From Tragulus kanchil (lineage: Eukaryota > Chordata > Mammalia > Artiodactyla > Tragulidae), in the NCBI GenBank assembly GCA_022376925.1, contig JAIOJX010000028.1, forward strand, positions 71,699,001-71,763,000: DNA of 64,000 nt, read 5' to 3'. Below are positions 25,334 through 36,912 of this stretch, piece by piece. The notes beneath the pieces were generated by a model, which saw only the letters and a list, made by a program, of their open reading frames with translations, was not told where the DNA came from and did no database searches. Made by a program: the position numbers and the translations under genes. The first letter of the stretch is position 1; every line of letters starts with the position of its first letter.

Positions 25334-25645
25334 TGGGCTTCCCTGGTGGTCTAGTGGGTAAGGACACCGCCTTGCAGTGCAAGGGGCGTCGGTTCGATCC
25401 CTGGCCTGGGAAGATCCCACGTGCCGCGGAGCGGCTTGACCGATGTGTCCAATTGCCGAGCCGGAGCTCTGGAGCGCATGCGCCCAGAGCCAGCGCTATG
25501 TGACGACAGGAGCCACCGCGATGGGAGGCCCACAGGAGCCAAAGAACAAAGATGGATGAAAATAGACAAATGAAAGACCAATGGAAGTAGCCTGCCTGCT
25601 CCCCTCCCTCCCCAACGCCCCCCCCCCAAAATAAATAAATAAATC
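25334..25645 (+). mobile_element. CHR-like SINE, best-preserved copy of the unfamiliar subfamily
   Basis: Head GGGCTTCCCTGGTGGTCTAG with A box TGGTCTAGTGG and B box GGTTCGATCCC (pol III promoter elements of a tRNA-derived SINE). The body retains many CpGs ('cacgtgccgcggagcggc', 'gagcgcatgcgcccagagcc'), then 'gccaaagaacaaagatggat', a C-rich run and an (AAAT)n tail. Flanked by a perfect 16-bp target-site duplication TTTAGAATGTGGCCCT (25318-25333 and 25646-25661). The intact CpGs and perfect duplication point to a recent insertion. Confidence 0.95.
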
Positions 25646-25917
25646 TTTAGAATGTGGCCCTATTCAGCCTGTGCCTTATAAATCACAAAAGAGCTAAATT
25701 GTGTATACTTTTCATTTATAGATTGCTGCTAAAAATTATGAATGGTCTTCTAATTATTTAAGTTATCTTTTTCCTTTGAAAATTGTCACCCCACCATCTT
25801 GTAATTTCTGTAAATATACACAGTTTCTCTTTCATGTAATTCTGGTGCATTAAAATAGTGTAGCATTTTAACTGACTTGGTGAGTGTTTTGTTCTTTCTG
25901 ATTCTTCCTTCTTTCTT

Positions 25918-26398
25918 GTTGTTAAGTCGTGTCCGAATCTTTGTGATCCTATGGACTGCAGCACACCAGGCTTCCCTGTTCTCTGTTTCCCAGAATTTGC
26001 TCAAACTCAGGTCCAGTGACTTGGTGATGCCGTCCAAAAATCTCATCTTCTGTTGTTCCCTTCTCCTCTTGGCTTCAATCTTTCCCAGCATTAGGGTCTT
26101 TTCCAGTGTATATTCCAGTGAATATTCAGGATTGATTTCCTTTAGGATTGTCTGGTTTGATCTCCTTGCTATCCAGGAGTCTTCTCTCAAGAGTCTTCTC
26201 CAGCACCACAGTTTGAAAGCATCAGTTCCTCAGTGCTCAGCCTTCATTATGGTTCAGCTCTCATCCATACGTGACTATTGGAAAAACCATAACTTTGACT
26301 ATGCAGACCTTTATCGGCAAAGTGATATCTCTCCTTTTTAATGCACTATCTAGGTTTGTCATAGCTTTTCTTCCAAGGAGCAAGTGTCTTATAATTTC
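25918..26398 (-). mobile_element. BovB (RTE-type LINE) 3' end
   Basis: The minus strand encodes degenerate BovB reverse-transcriptase C-terminal motifs (ARRSNQTILKEI, TLMLGKIEAKRRREQQKMRF, LDGITKSLDLSLSKFWE, REAWCAAVH), interrupted relative to a full BovB. The plus strand shows 'gtcgtgtccgaatctttgtg' and 'cttccaaggagcaagtgtct'. BovB is abundant in ruminants after horizontal transfer. This copy is 5' truncated and non-functional. Confidence 0.9.
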
Positions 26399-26942
26399 TA
26401 TTCTTGTTCTTATTTAAAAGATAAATAAACCCAATAGTAAATGCTCACTTAAGTGGATGTTAAAATATGTTCATGTCTATGACTGGAAGGAGATACTTTG
26501 AGAAATGGTTATTGTGTCTAAGTTTTTTCAAGTAACTTAGTTATTACATGTTATATTGAACCTTCTCATAAAGGATGTTCCTTCTGAGGTTTGCAAGGAA
26601 CTGCCTCAGGACCATTATTGATTTTTTCCTTTGATCATTTTAACGCCACACTTGGCTGCTTCATGGGCACATAGTGTTAAACTTTTTTTTTCTAGTAATT
26701 CAGAATAAACCAAAAAGGACAAATTCTTCTCCAAATTTCAAAGTATCAAGTAATGCTGGAAGTCATAGAGAAATAATAGTAGGTATTTTGAAAATAAAAT
26801 TTGGTTAGAAATATAGTAGAATAAGAAACATTTCTATAGTTTTTACAGTGTGCCAGGCACTTTCTAAGCACATTATATATATTCATTTAATCCTCAGAAC
26901 AATTGTGTAAGGGAGGTGCTATTGTCTCTTAATTATGTAGAT

Positions 26943-27420
26943 CACAGCTCAGCAAACTGCTCGTATTTTTCTATGGACCTTGAGCTAATAATGATTTTAC
27001 AATCATTTTTACGTGTAAATTTTACATTTACATTTTTAAAGAGCTATTTTTTTAAATTTTGACCCCTTTTATTACTTTTTATTTATTGATTTTCATCCGT
27101 CTTTATTCTTTGCCTGTGTGGGCCTCCCATTGCAGTGGCCTCTCTCATTGTAGAGCACTAGCTCTGGGCGCATGAGCTCCAGAGCACTGTCTCCTAACTG
27201 GGCACACCGGTCCAGCTGCTCCGCAGCACACGGGATCCTTCTTGGCCAGAGATTGAACAGATGCCCCCTACACCACAAGGTGGTCCAGTCATTACCCACC
27301 GGACCACCAGGGAAGCCCTAAAGAACTATTTTTTTAGGCAGCAACAGATACCGTGTGTGGTCCACAAAGCATAAAGTTATTTACTATCTGGGGCTTTGCA
27401 TAAAAACTTTTCCGACCCCT
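26943..27420 (-). mobile_element. hAT-Charlie (MER1-group) MITE, split by a SINE
   Basis: The ends 'cagctcagcaaactgctcg' and 'cataaaaacttttccgaccc' followed by CTG match terminal inverted repeats of the type CAGGGGTCGGCAAA. Internal 'tggtccacaaagcataaagt' fits the known non-autonomous hAT elements of mammals. Approximate 8-bp duplication: 'ttatgtagat' before, 'ttatagatga' after. Its middle is interrupted at 27054-27318. Confidence 0.6.
27054..27318 (-). mobile_element. CHR-like SINE (unfamiliar body) nested in MITE
   Basis: Minus-strand head gggcttccctggtggtccgg, body 'gcaaagaataaagacggatg', A-rich tail. Flanked by a 17-bp target-site duplication with one mismatch (TAAAGAGCTATTTTTTT at 27037-27053, TAAAGAACTATTTTTTT at 27319-27335). 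Confidence 0.9.
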
Positions 27421-27611
27421 GTTATAGATGATGAAAGTGAGGTGAAGATGTAATTTGCCTGTGGTCCCACTGCGAATAAACAGAAGACGCCAGACTTTGA
27501 TTCTAGACTAAACTGGCTCCAAAATCTCTGTTCTTAACCTCTGCAAGGCTTCTTGAAAAGCTAAAAATCATTCTAAAATGAAATAGAACAATTTAAAATT
27601 ACTTATTTTTA

Positions 27612-27808
27612 AAATTTATTTTCTGCTGTGCTGGGTCTTCATGGCTGCTTTCAGACTTTCTTTAGTTGTGGTGTGTGGGCTTCTCACTGTAGAGCATGGG
27701 CTCTAGAGCTTGCCTGCTTCAGTGACTGTGGCCCTACGGGCTTATTTGCCCCAGGTAGTCCCTGCCTTGATGGGTGGATTGTCAACCACTGAACCACCAG
27801 GGAAGCTC
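27612..27808 (-). mobile_element. CHR-type SINE, older
   Basis: Minus-strand head gagcttccctggtggttcag; the rest ('tttattttctgctgtgctgg', 'tctttagttgtggtgtgtgg') is a classic cetartiodactyl CHR-1/CHR-2 body in reverse, different from the body of the SINE at 25334. Confidence 0.8.
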
Positions 27809-28333
27809 TACTTCTTTCTTAAATAGTTACATTAAAAGGTAAAAAATTAGATGCAAATGGCTGAAAAGTAATGCTCTATTTTTTTAAATTATTTGATTCC
27901 TATTTTATTTATTATTAGGCAAATTCTGTATCACTAGACCACCCGCGAAGTTCTATAAGTGATACTCTTTGAAACCCCTCTCCACTAACCATGTGTTTAT
28001 GTTGATATCTTGACCCTCTGAAATCTTTTTCCTGCCTTTTCTCTAAAAGGTGACAACAAATGGGGCAGATTCTGAAATACCAGGCATGTTAATATTTCAA
28101 AGTCTCATCACACTCACATTATCCTCAAGCATTTGGATTGGACTTCCAGATTTCTCATTTTACCAATATTTTGAGGTAAATGATAACAAGTATTGATAGT
28201 CTTGAAATGTGGTAAAATGTGGACAAATATATAATTCCTTTTGTGGATATGCATTGTAAGTGACCACAAGTAACAACTGGAATTTAAAATATTTCTTAGT
28301 TAATCAAATACCGTAACATTATAGTAAAATACA
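27809..28333. other. Intergenic, nothing recognised
   Basis: No exon or clear repeat, apart from a short SINE-like scrap near 27925 ('tcactagaccacccgcgaag'). Confidence 0.4.
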
Positions 28334-28540
28334 GGCTTTCCTAGTGGCTCAGATAGTAAAGAATCCGCTTGCAATGCAGGTGGCTGGAGTTCGATCCCTG
28401 TCGGGAAGATCACCTGGAGAAAGAAATAACAACCCACTCCAGTTTTCTTGCCTATAGAATTCCATGGATAGAGGAGCCTGGTAAATTATAGTCCATGGGA
28501 TCACAAAAAGTTGGATATGACTGAGCAACTTTCACTTCAT
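28334..28540 (+). mobile_element. Bov-tA SINE
   Basis: Head ggctttcctagtggctcaga, B box GTTCGATCCC, then 'cccactccagttttcttgcc' and 'ttggatatgactgagcaact'. Ruminant-specific family, moderately diverged. Confidence 0.9.
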
Positions 28541-30480
28541 GTAGTAAAACATTACTGAGATAGGTTTACATTTCCTCCAATTAAAGGTAATCATTAATGT
28601 TGGGCTTAAAGCCAGTTTCACATTTAAGGCCTATTTTCTTAGGCTCAGTGTAGTGTGTATGCATGTGTATATATCAGAATGCATCATCCTAACGCCATAT
28701 GAAGCTCTCAGTTCGCTCATTGTAGTGTTCACTAACTTTTTCCCCAAGCTTTCTTGGGCAGGTTTAATAACTTACAGGTATGTTATCCTTTCCATGTTAT
28801 AGGTTGGGTTTTTTGTTTTTGTTTTTGCTTTTGTTTTTTTTTTTAACAGAGTTTTGTTGTTTACAGCTCTTTGGCTTTTTGTTTTGTTTTGTTTATAGTT
28901 TTGTTGTTTTTGATACTCTTAAATGTGATACATCAGCCCTTGCTATGTCTGGAAACTTTATTACCTGTTTGATAGAGTTTTTACTGTATTTTTTGGACGA
29001 TAGATGTCTTAAATACTGTCCACTCATTCAGTGAGTTTAATTTCTAGATTCATATAATATCACTTATTATTCCTTTTTACATTGTAAGACCCTCTTGCTG
29101 TAAATAATTTTATTTCATTTATGCATAGCAGGTAATAATAGTTTTAAAGTACAGATAAAATAATTTCCAAGACCGTGTATCAACATGGTATCTTGTCAGT
29201 GTTAAAATCTGTTTTTCTAGTTTGAAAAACATCTTAACACAACTTTTTTTTTTTAGTATTAACATTTTATTTGCTGACTAAAAGGGTGTGTTGGTCTCTA
29301 TAAAGGTAAGAGGCAGTATTTTGCCACTGATTAGGCTTTCAGATATAAAAAGCAGAGATATCAGTACTTATCATAAAACTTGTCTATGTGGGAAGTGGGT
29401 TTAAATAGTAAAAAAGGTTTCGGGCCATAGTAAAGAATCCGCTTGCAATGCAGGTGGCTGGAGTTCGATCCCTGTCGGAAGATCACCTGGAGAAAGAAAT
29501 AACAACCCACTCCAGTTTTCTTGCCTATAGAATTCCATGGATAGAGGAGCCTGGTAAATTATAGTCCATGGGATCACAAAAAGTTGGATATGACTGAGCA
29601 ACTTTCACTTCATGTAGTAAAACATTACTGAGATAGGTTTACATTTCCTCCAATTAAAGGTAATCATTAATGTTGGGCTTAAAGCCAGTTTCACATTTAA
29701 GGCCTATTTTCTTAGGCTCAGTGTAGTGTGTATGCATGTGTATATATCAGAATGCATCATCCTAACGCCATATGAAGCTCTCAGTTCGCTCATTGTAGTG
29801 TTCACTAACTTTTTCCCCAAGCTTTCTTGGGCAGGTTTAATAACTTACAGGTATGTTATCCTTTCCATGTTATAGGTTGGGTTTTTTGTTTTTGTTTTTG
29901 CTTTTGTTTTTTTTTTTAACAGAGTTTTGTTGTTTACAGCTCTTTGGCTTTTTGTTTTGTTTTGTTTTTAGTTTTGTTGTTTTTGATACTCTTAAATGTG
30001 ATACATCAGCCCTTGCTATGTCTGGAAACTTTATTACCTGTTTGATAGAGTTTTTACTGTATTTTTTGGACGATAGATGTCTTAAATACTGTCCACTCAT
30101 TCAGTGAGTTTAATTTCTAGATTCATATAATATCACTTATTATTCCTTTTTACATTGTAAGACCCTCTTGCTGTAAATAATTTTATTTCATTTATGCATA
30201 GCAGGTAATAATAGTTTTAAAGTACAGATAAAATAATTTCCAAGACCGTGTATCAACATGGTATCTTGTCAGTGTTAAAATCTGTTTTTCTAGTTTGAAA
30301 AACATCTTAACACAACTTTTTTTTTTTAGTATTAACATTTTATTTGCTGACTAAAAGGGTGTGTTGGTCTCTATAAAGGTAAGAGGCAGTATTTTGCCAC
30401 TGATTAGGCTTTCAGATATAAAAAGCAGAGATATCAGTACTTATCATAAAACTTGTCTATGTGGGAAGTGGGTTTAAATT
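28353..30480. repeat. Tandem duplication G, period 1074 bp
   Basis: Copy 1 is 28353-29406 and copy 2 is 29427-30480, with a 20-bp filler at 29407-29426. The left breakpoint lies inside the Bov-tA, so the second SINE copy (29427-29614) lacks its first 19 bp. Differences: one G in 'tgtcgggaag' against 'tgtcggaag', and A/T in 'gtttatagttttg' against 'gtttttagttttg'. Includes a T/G-rich low-complexity tract at 28806-28843 and 29879-29917. Confidence 0.95.
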
Positions 30481-30629
30481 TAAGAAACAGACCTCCATAG
30501 CAGGTGGGCACTGTCTTGGATGGAAAGACGGTAAATAGAGTTTGCCTACAGTAGAATAGGATTCAAGGAGCAACTGTGTCTAAGAAGCATACAACTGTAT
30601 TTGTTTTTGTTGTTATTTTCATTTATCTG

Positions 30630-30898
30630 TTATTTTATTTATTGGCTGCGCTGGATCTCCAGTGCTGCACGCAGGATCGCTCCATGTGCAGCTGATGGGG
30701 TACTCTCTAGTTGCATTGCACAGGCTTCTCATTGCTGTGGCTTCTGTGGCATCGCATGGACTCTGGAGGGCACAGGCTTCAGTAGTTGTGCTGCAAGGTC
30801 TTAGGTCTTAGTTGCCCAGTGATGTGTGGAATCTTCCTGGAACTCATGTTCCCTGCACTGGCAAGCAGATTCTTAGCACTAGACTATCAGGGAAGCTC
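30630..30898 (-). mobile_element. CHR-type SINE, copy 1
   Basis: Minus-strand head agcttccctgatagtctagt, body in reverse 'ttattggctgcgctggatct', 'ggcttctcattgctgtggct', 'aggtcttagttgcccagtga'. Classic CHR-2-like sequence, several percent diverged. Confidence 0.85.
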
Positions 30899-31755
30899 TG
30901 CATTACCTTTTAATGTAAGAGAATACTAGCACCACAAATACTTTGTTTACATTTAAACATTTTACAGTACTCTGCATTTAACATGATACATCCATCAGAT
31001 TTATTTAAATACCTGTCTTACATATCCTACCTTCCAGAATCAAACTGAGGAAGAGTATCTACATGCTAAGGTCACTCATAATAAAATGAAAAACCATAAT
31101 GCAAAGGTGTCTTAATCTAAGGAAACCTTGAAATTATTCAGTTAACTCGGATTTTGTTGTTGTTTTTTCATCTATTTTCTTTAGCTTAACTTCAAATTGT
31201 TCTCCAGAAGGCATAAGTTAATATTGATATGTATGCATTTATTAAGCTAATCCTCTAATCAACTGCAATTGGAACAATAGTGTAAGTGCCAGTATAAACT
31301 CTCTAATTATAAAGGAAGGAGGAATCCAAATTCTTAGCATCTCTTCCTCATTACAGGAAATAGTATGGGGTAGTATGGAGTAGTGGTGCCTTGGTTAAAA
31401 CTCAGATCTGGGCTTACTCAGAAAAATCATGCTTTCAGATTACTTCCAAGTCCTTGTAGCTGTCATTGAGTAGATAACTCTCGGGTGTGTTGGTCTCTAT
31501 AAAGGTAAGAGGCAGTATTTTGCCACTGATTAGGCTTTCAGATATAAAAAGCAGAGATATCAGTACTTATCATAAAACTTGTCTATGTGGGAAGTGGGTT
31601 TAAATTTAAGAAACAGACCTCCATAGCAGGTGGGCACTGTCTTGGATGGAAAGACGGTAAATAGAGTTTGCCTACAGTAGAATAGGATTCAAGGAGCAAC
31701 TGTGTCTAAGAAGCATACAACTGTATTTGTTTTTGTTGTTATTTTCATTTATCTG

Positions 31756-32024
31756 TTATTTTATTTATTGGCTGCGCTGGATCTCCAGTGCTGCACGCAG
31801 GATCGCTCCATGTGCAGCTGATGGGGTACTCTCTAGTTGCATTGCACAGGCTTCTCATTGCTGTGGCTTCTGTGGCATCGCATGGACTCTGGAGGGCACA
31901 GGCTTCAGTAGTTGTGCTGCAAGGTCTTAGGTCTTAGTTGCCCAGTGATGTGTGGAATCTTCCTGGAACTCATGTTCCCTGCACTGGCAAGCAGATTCTT
32001 AGCACTAGACTATCAGGGAAGCTC
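31756..32024 (-). mobile_element. CHR-type SINE, copy 2
   Basis: Same insertion as 30630-30898 repeated by tandem duplication H. Confidence 0.85.
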
Positions 32025-32608
32025 TGCATTACCTTTTAATGTAAGAGAATACTAGCACCACAAATACTTTGTTTACATTTAAACATTTTACAGTACTCTG
32101 CATTTAACATGATACATCCATCAGATTTATTTAAATACCTGTCTTACATATCCTACCTTCCAGAATCAAACTGAGGAAGAGTATCTACATGCTAAGGTCA
32201 CTCATAATAAAATGAAAAACCATAATGCAAAGGTGTCTTAATCTAAGGAAACCTTGAAATTATTCAGTTAACTCGGATTTTGTTGTTGTTTTTTCATCTA
32301 TTTTCTTTAGCTTAACTTCAAATTGTTCTCCAGAAGGCATAAGTTAATATTGATATGTATGCATTTATTAAGCTAATCCTCTAATCAACTGCAATTGGAA
32401 CAATAGTGTAAGTGCCAGTATAAACTCTCTAATTATAAAGGAAGGAGGAATCCAAATTCTTAGCATCTCTTCCTCATTACAGGAAATAGTATGGGGTAGT
32501 ATGGAGTAGTGGTGCCTTGGTTAAAACTCAGATCTGGGCTTACTCAGAAAAATCATGCTTTCAGATTACTTCCAAGTCCTTGTAGCTGTCATTGAGTAGA
32601 TAACTCTC

Positions 32609-33845
32609 TTAATAGTACATTTGTTTATTTCAGTAAACAAGGGTCACAGTCTGGAAGCCAGAATGTGAACACATTAGGGATTAACATGGTTCTGGATAAT
32701 AATATAAATCACTTCACAGACTGTATTATGTTTAGAAAAACTGTTTAATTTTCCTCAAAATTATTCTAGAATTTGACTCAGCACTTACTTTAGAGATGTG
32801 TGCAGGACCATGATTTCAAAGGCAAAAATTGTGTTTGAATGTTTGAGTCTTTATACTGTAGTCCTTATTGAGGAATCTAATGCATTTCATCTTCCTTTTT
32901 TACACTTCCTAGTCACTCTTGTTTTGAATATCTACTCATTATCTAAGATCCTTTTGTCTGCTGATTCCTATCTTAAGTGTTTTCAAAACAGGTATAGTAG
33001 TTTCTAGGGTTCCCTATGGAAACTTTTAACATACTCTATTTAATTGAACCGTATGACTTTGTCATTTTGTAGGTCCAAAGCAGCTGAATGGTAACACGTT
33101 CATATGGTTCAGTTAAGGTCACCTGGAAACTTCTGAATAGCTTAATTCTTTACCAAGTGTTAAATAAATTAATACCTAAGCAGCCACCACCTAGCCTGGC
33201 CCAAAAGGGACCTATACTTAAAAATATGATCACAGAGTTTTGTCGTTCCATAACTCAAACTAAGCCAATAGTCAAAGATTTATTTTAAGATATATCATTT
33301 CAGACACATTTTGTGAGCCATTTCAGTTGCTCTCAGACACATCATCTCCTGTTGCAGTGGCTCTAGTCAACTCTGTGTAAGTACAGAGAGTCCTGTCTTT
33401 GTTCCCATACCCCCACCACTACCATTTCAAAACATAACATAGCCCATCAGGGAAACCATTGACAAGGGCCAGTAGTATGTGATCTTTTTTAAGTTTAGAC
33501 TGCATTCTGCTAGTGAATAAATCCTTGATTTTTTCTGTTCTTGTCATCAATCATGGACAATCTTGAGACTCACTATATATAGCTTCTGGAATGATTCCTC
33601 TGACTCATAACAGTTAGTCATATTAAACAGTGTCCAGCTCAATAGCATCTCTTTGTATTGCCACCTGCCTAACCTGCTTCATTCTCTTTTCCCATAACCT
33701 TACTTCCTAATAAAATAGTACAAAATCCCTTTGTTTCAGTAGTGCTTTTGGTGGAACCCAGGCTATATCCAATGATATTTCAGATTGTCATCAGAGTCAT
33801 CTTTGATAGTCACCATGGTAAAATACATGCTTAAGTTTGGGAAGT
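32609..33845. other. Intergenic, nothing recognised
   Basis: Unique-looking sequence without exon or repeat signatures, except a 49-bp segment at 33467-33515 that recurs near 36212 and 37344. Confidence 0.5.
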
Positions 33846-34352
33846 GTTCCCTTAGGACTTTTCCATTTGCATTTCTTTTTTATTTTATATTGGAGGAGAA
33901 TTATCGACAATGTTGTATTAGTGTCAGGTGTAAAGCAAAGTGATAAGAGTTACACAAATTTCTATGTTTTCAAAATCTTTTTCCACTTAGCATGTTACAG
34001 AATATTGAGCAGAGTTTCTGTGTAATGGTAGGTCCTTGTTGGATGTCTGCTTTAAATATAGCACTGTATACATGTCAATCCCAAACTTCCAATCTGTCCC
34101 TTCTCCTCTCCCTTACCCCCGTGGTAACCGTAAAGTATCTTCTCCAAGTCTGTGAGTCTGTTTCTGTTTTGAAGATAACTTCATTTATATCACTTAGATT
34201 CTGCCTGTAACCAATATCATATGATACTCATTTTTCAGTGACTTACTTCACTTGGTATGATAATCTCCAGGTCCATCTATGTTGCTGCAAATGGCATCAT
34301 TTCATTCTTTCTAAAGGCTGAGTAGTATCCCGTTATATACATGGGCCACATC
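33846..34352 (-). mobile_element. Antisense L1 3' part, left segment
   Basis: In reverse this is an L1 3' UTR and ORF2 end: 'ccttacccccgtggtaaccg', 'aagtctgtgagtctgtttct', 'ccatctatgttgctgcaaat', 'aaggctgagtagtatcccgt'. It is cut at 'gggccacatcttt' by the retrocopy that follows and resumes at 34688. Confidence 0.8.
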
Positions 34353-34361
34353 TTTTTCTTT

Positions 34362-34687
34362 CCTTTTTTTTTTTTTTTATTCAGTCCTTATTTTCACATT
34401 AAACATGGTGCTTGTACATGGTAGAGGAAACAATTTACACACATCCCAATCATTTTAGATAAGTGTTCTTCAGGGCATATGAAACATGAGTTTCCTTCTC
34501 CCCAATCCTCACTGCTAAAAATCTGCTGCTGTTCTGAGTTCACCCTAATACAGCATTTGAAAGGAGACGGGTCTGTTTTGACATCTTTCCAGGCTTCCCC
34601 AAGTTTTATCTCCAGACTTCACCTGAATTTTATGTATCTTCCTATATTTTTAACTGGATTGCTACTGTTGCTTTCATTTTAAATTGG
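34362..34687 (-). pseudogene. Retroposed mRNA 3'-UTR fragment (parent unknown)
   Basis: About 320 bp interrupt the L1. Read on the minus strand they end in 'aaggactgAATAAA' followed at once by a run of about 15 A (the T run at 34364-34379), i.e. a polyadenylation signal merged with a poly(A) tail. The interrupted L1 word 'acatcttt' is present at both edges (34347 and 34690 regions), an apparent short target-site duplication. It has no open frame of note, and I do not recognise the parent transcript. Confidence 0.6.
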
Positions 34688-34995
34688 ATTACATCTTTAT
34701 CCAGTCATCCCTCAGACATATAGGTTGCTGTCAAAGTCTTGGCTGTTGTAAACAACACAAGCAGTGAACATTGGGGTGCACACATCCTTTCAAACCCTGC
34801 TTTTTTCCAGATATATGCCCTGGAGTGGGATTGCTGAACCACCTGCTAGCTCTATTTTTAGTTTTTTAAGACACTTCATTCTTTTCTCCATAGAGGTTGT
34901 ACCAATTTACATTCCCACCAATGTGAAGAGTGAATTCTCTTTTCTCCACACTTTTCTCTGGCATTTATTGTTTGTAGACTTTTTGATACAGAAAT
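34688..34995 (-). mobile_element. Antisense L1 ORF2 C-terminal, right segment
   Basis: Continuation of the L1 broken by the retrocopy: 'atccagtcatccctcagaca', 'tgccctggagtgggattgct', 'ccaatttacattcccaccaa'. Frames are degraded. Confidence 0.8.
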
Positions 34996-35017
34996 AATTC
35001 CTGTCCTCATGAAGCTT

Positions 35018-35398
35018 TTTTTAATTAATTTTTATTGGAATATAATTGCTTTACAATATTAGTTTCTGCTGTACAGCAAAGTGAATTAGCTGTATGTATC
35101 CATATATCCCCTCTTTTTTGGATTGTCTTCTATTTAGGTTATCACAGAGTACTGAGTAGAGTTCCCTGTGCTATTATATAGGTTCTCATTTTTATCTGTT
35201 TTATACGTAGCAGCGTGTGTATGTCAGTCCCTTTCTCCCAGTTCATCCCACCCACCCCTACCCCTCTGGTATCCGTTCATACCTTATCTACATCTGGGTC
35301 TTTATTTCTACTTTGCAAGAAGTTCTTTGGTATAATTTTTCAAGATTCCACATATAAGCAATGTTATACGATATTTGTTCTCTTTAAAAAAAAAAAAA
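35018..35398 (-). mobile_element. Antisense L1 3' end (cetartiodactyl type)
   Basis: 'ttaattaatttttattggaa', 'tctgctgtacagcaaagtga', 'agagttccctgtgctattat', 'ctacatctgggtctttattt' are the reverse of a cetartiodactyl L1 3' UTR. It is followed by an A run at 35386-35398. Confidence 0.85.
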
Positions 35399-35689
35399 CT
35401 TTTATTTTACTTTTAACTTTTACAGAGTTCTGTTGTTTACAGATATGTATGTTCCCAGGTTAGTCATATGTATATCCCCCCCATCCCACCCCTCCATACA
35501 ATCATACAGCACCCCTGAAGGATCTCCTTTTCTCACAGAACAATGACTATAGCTATTTTCTTCGCATATGATAGTATAGGCCTTCATGCTACTTCCTTTA
35601 CACCTCCCACCCCTTGTTCTCTTTCTTATTCACTTCAATCTGTTTAACAGTCTAGGCCCATTCACATCTCTACAAGTAAGTGCAGGAAA
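35399..35689. other. Unclassified, repeat-like
   Basis: Starts with a short T-rich stretch and contains C-rich runs ('tatatcccccccatcccacc'). 'acagagttctgttgtttaca' resembles 'acagagttttgttgtttaca' at 28848 and 29921, suggesting a shared unnamed repeat. No gene. Confidence 0.35.
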
Positions 35690-35780
35690 TTTATTTGTGC
35701 CCTGCATTCCAAATGCTTAGGACAGTGCCTGGTGCATATTGTGCCCACTTTTGTCAAATGAAGGAACATGTAAGCCAGTG

Positions 35781-35977
35781 TACTGTGTGCTTAGTCATTC
35801 AGTTTTATCTGACTCATTCAGTTTTAGCCTGCCAGGCTCCTCTGTCCATGGAATTCTCCAAGCAAGAAGAGTGGGTTACCATGCCCTCCTCCAGGGGATC
35901 TTCCCAACCCAGGCATCAAACCTACATCTATTGCATTGGCAGGAGGATTCTTTACCACTCTGCATCCTGGGAAGCCC
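35781..35977 (-). mobile_element. Bov-tA SINE, copy 1
   Basis: Reverse of Bov-tA: 'gtgtgcttagtcattcagtt', 'gccaggctcctctgtccatg', 'ggggatcttcccaacccagg', ending 'gcatcctgggaagccc' at the tRNA-like head. Confidence 0.9.
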
Positions 35978-36912
35978 TATGTAAGCCAATATTGTATGTA
36001 ATTTTTGCTCTGGTCCACAGATTTGGGAGGATTAGTAAATAATTTGGTATGTTAATGAATGTTAATATTTGATTGTGTTAATCTAAATAAAAAATTATTC
36101 AGTTTTTATATGTTCATTTGGGCTTCCCAGGTGGTATGTGAGCACATACAAAAATGTCCATTCAGCTTGTATTCCTAAAGATATTGTTCAGCTTCTAACC
36201 ATAAGGTCCTAGGCCAGTAGTATGTGATCTTATTTTAAGTTTAGACTGCATTCTGCTAGTGGTATGGTGGACTAAGTTTCTAATAGACCAACCTTCCTAC
36301 AGTTAACTATAAATGCTGGCCAGCAACAAAGACTCCAACTACCTGAAAGTTGTAGAGAATGAACAGAAGCGGGCATGCTTTAGAAGGGAGTTGAAACTTA
36401 GAAGAAGGCACTGGCATGGGTTGAGTTTCACCTTTTGAGGCTTTTAGCCTGAGGACAGGCCACAGTCACAGCATGGGATGGCTAAAACAGACAGAAAACT
36501 GGCCCGAGGAAAAGAATGCAGACCATGGGACAAAGGAAGCCTCTGCAGAGTGAGGGAGGATTGTTCAGTAAAGGAGAGGTCCAGACAATTGTGAGTCTAA
36601 AATTCTGAGCATAATCTCTCCTAAATTTCCAACTGAGCTGAAAGCCATGAACAATCAGCAGATTAACAGATTTGATCTGGTATCCTCAGTGAGCAAAATC
36701 AAGTTTGAGTTTAACCAATTCAATATTTCTGCAGTACCAACAATTGCAACACGTTTTGGAATTAGCAGAATCCATAGTCTCTAACATAACATAACATTTC
36801 AAACTATCTAAGAAGACAGATTTATTTTGTGCCCTGCATTCCAAATGCTTAGGACAGTGCCTGGTGCATATTGTGCCCACTTTTGTCAAATGAAGGAACA
36901 TGTAAGCCAGTG

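Larger units (their letters stand above)
26835..27520 (-). mobile_element. MIR SINE split by nested insertions
   Basis: The MIR left part is at 26835-26942 ('gtgccaggcactttctaagc', 'aatcctcagaacaattgtgt') and the right part resumes at about 27421 ('ttatagatgatgaaagtgag', 'gatgtaatttgcctgtggtc'). The gap is filled by an hAT-type MITE, itself split by a CHR-like SINE. Confidence 0.65.
30357..32608. repeat. Tandem duplication H, period exactly 1126 bp
   Basis: Copy 1 is 30357-31482 and copy 2 is 31483-32608, joined bluntly and with no difference I could see. Copy 1 starts inside copy 2 of duplication G, so 'gggtgtgttggtctctataa' occurs three times (about 29284, 30357 and 31483). Confidence 0.95.

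Noticed and set aside
25786..26190. Open frame with reverse-transcriptase-like peptide on the minus strand
   Set aside because: It is the degenerate 3' end of a BovB LINE, not a host gene or an active element.
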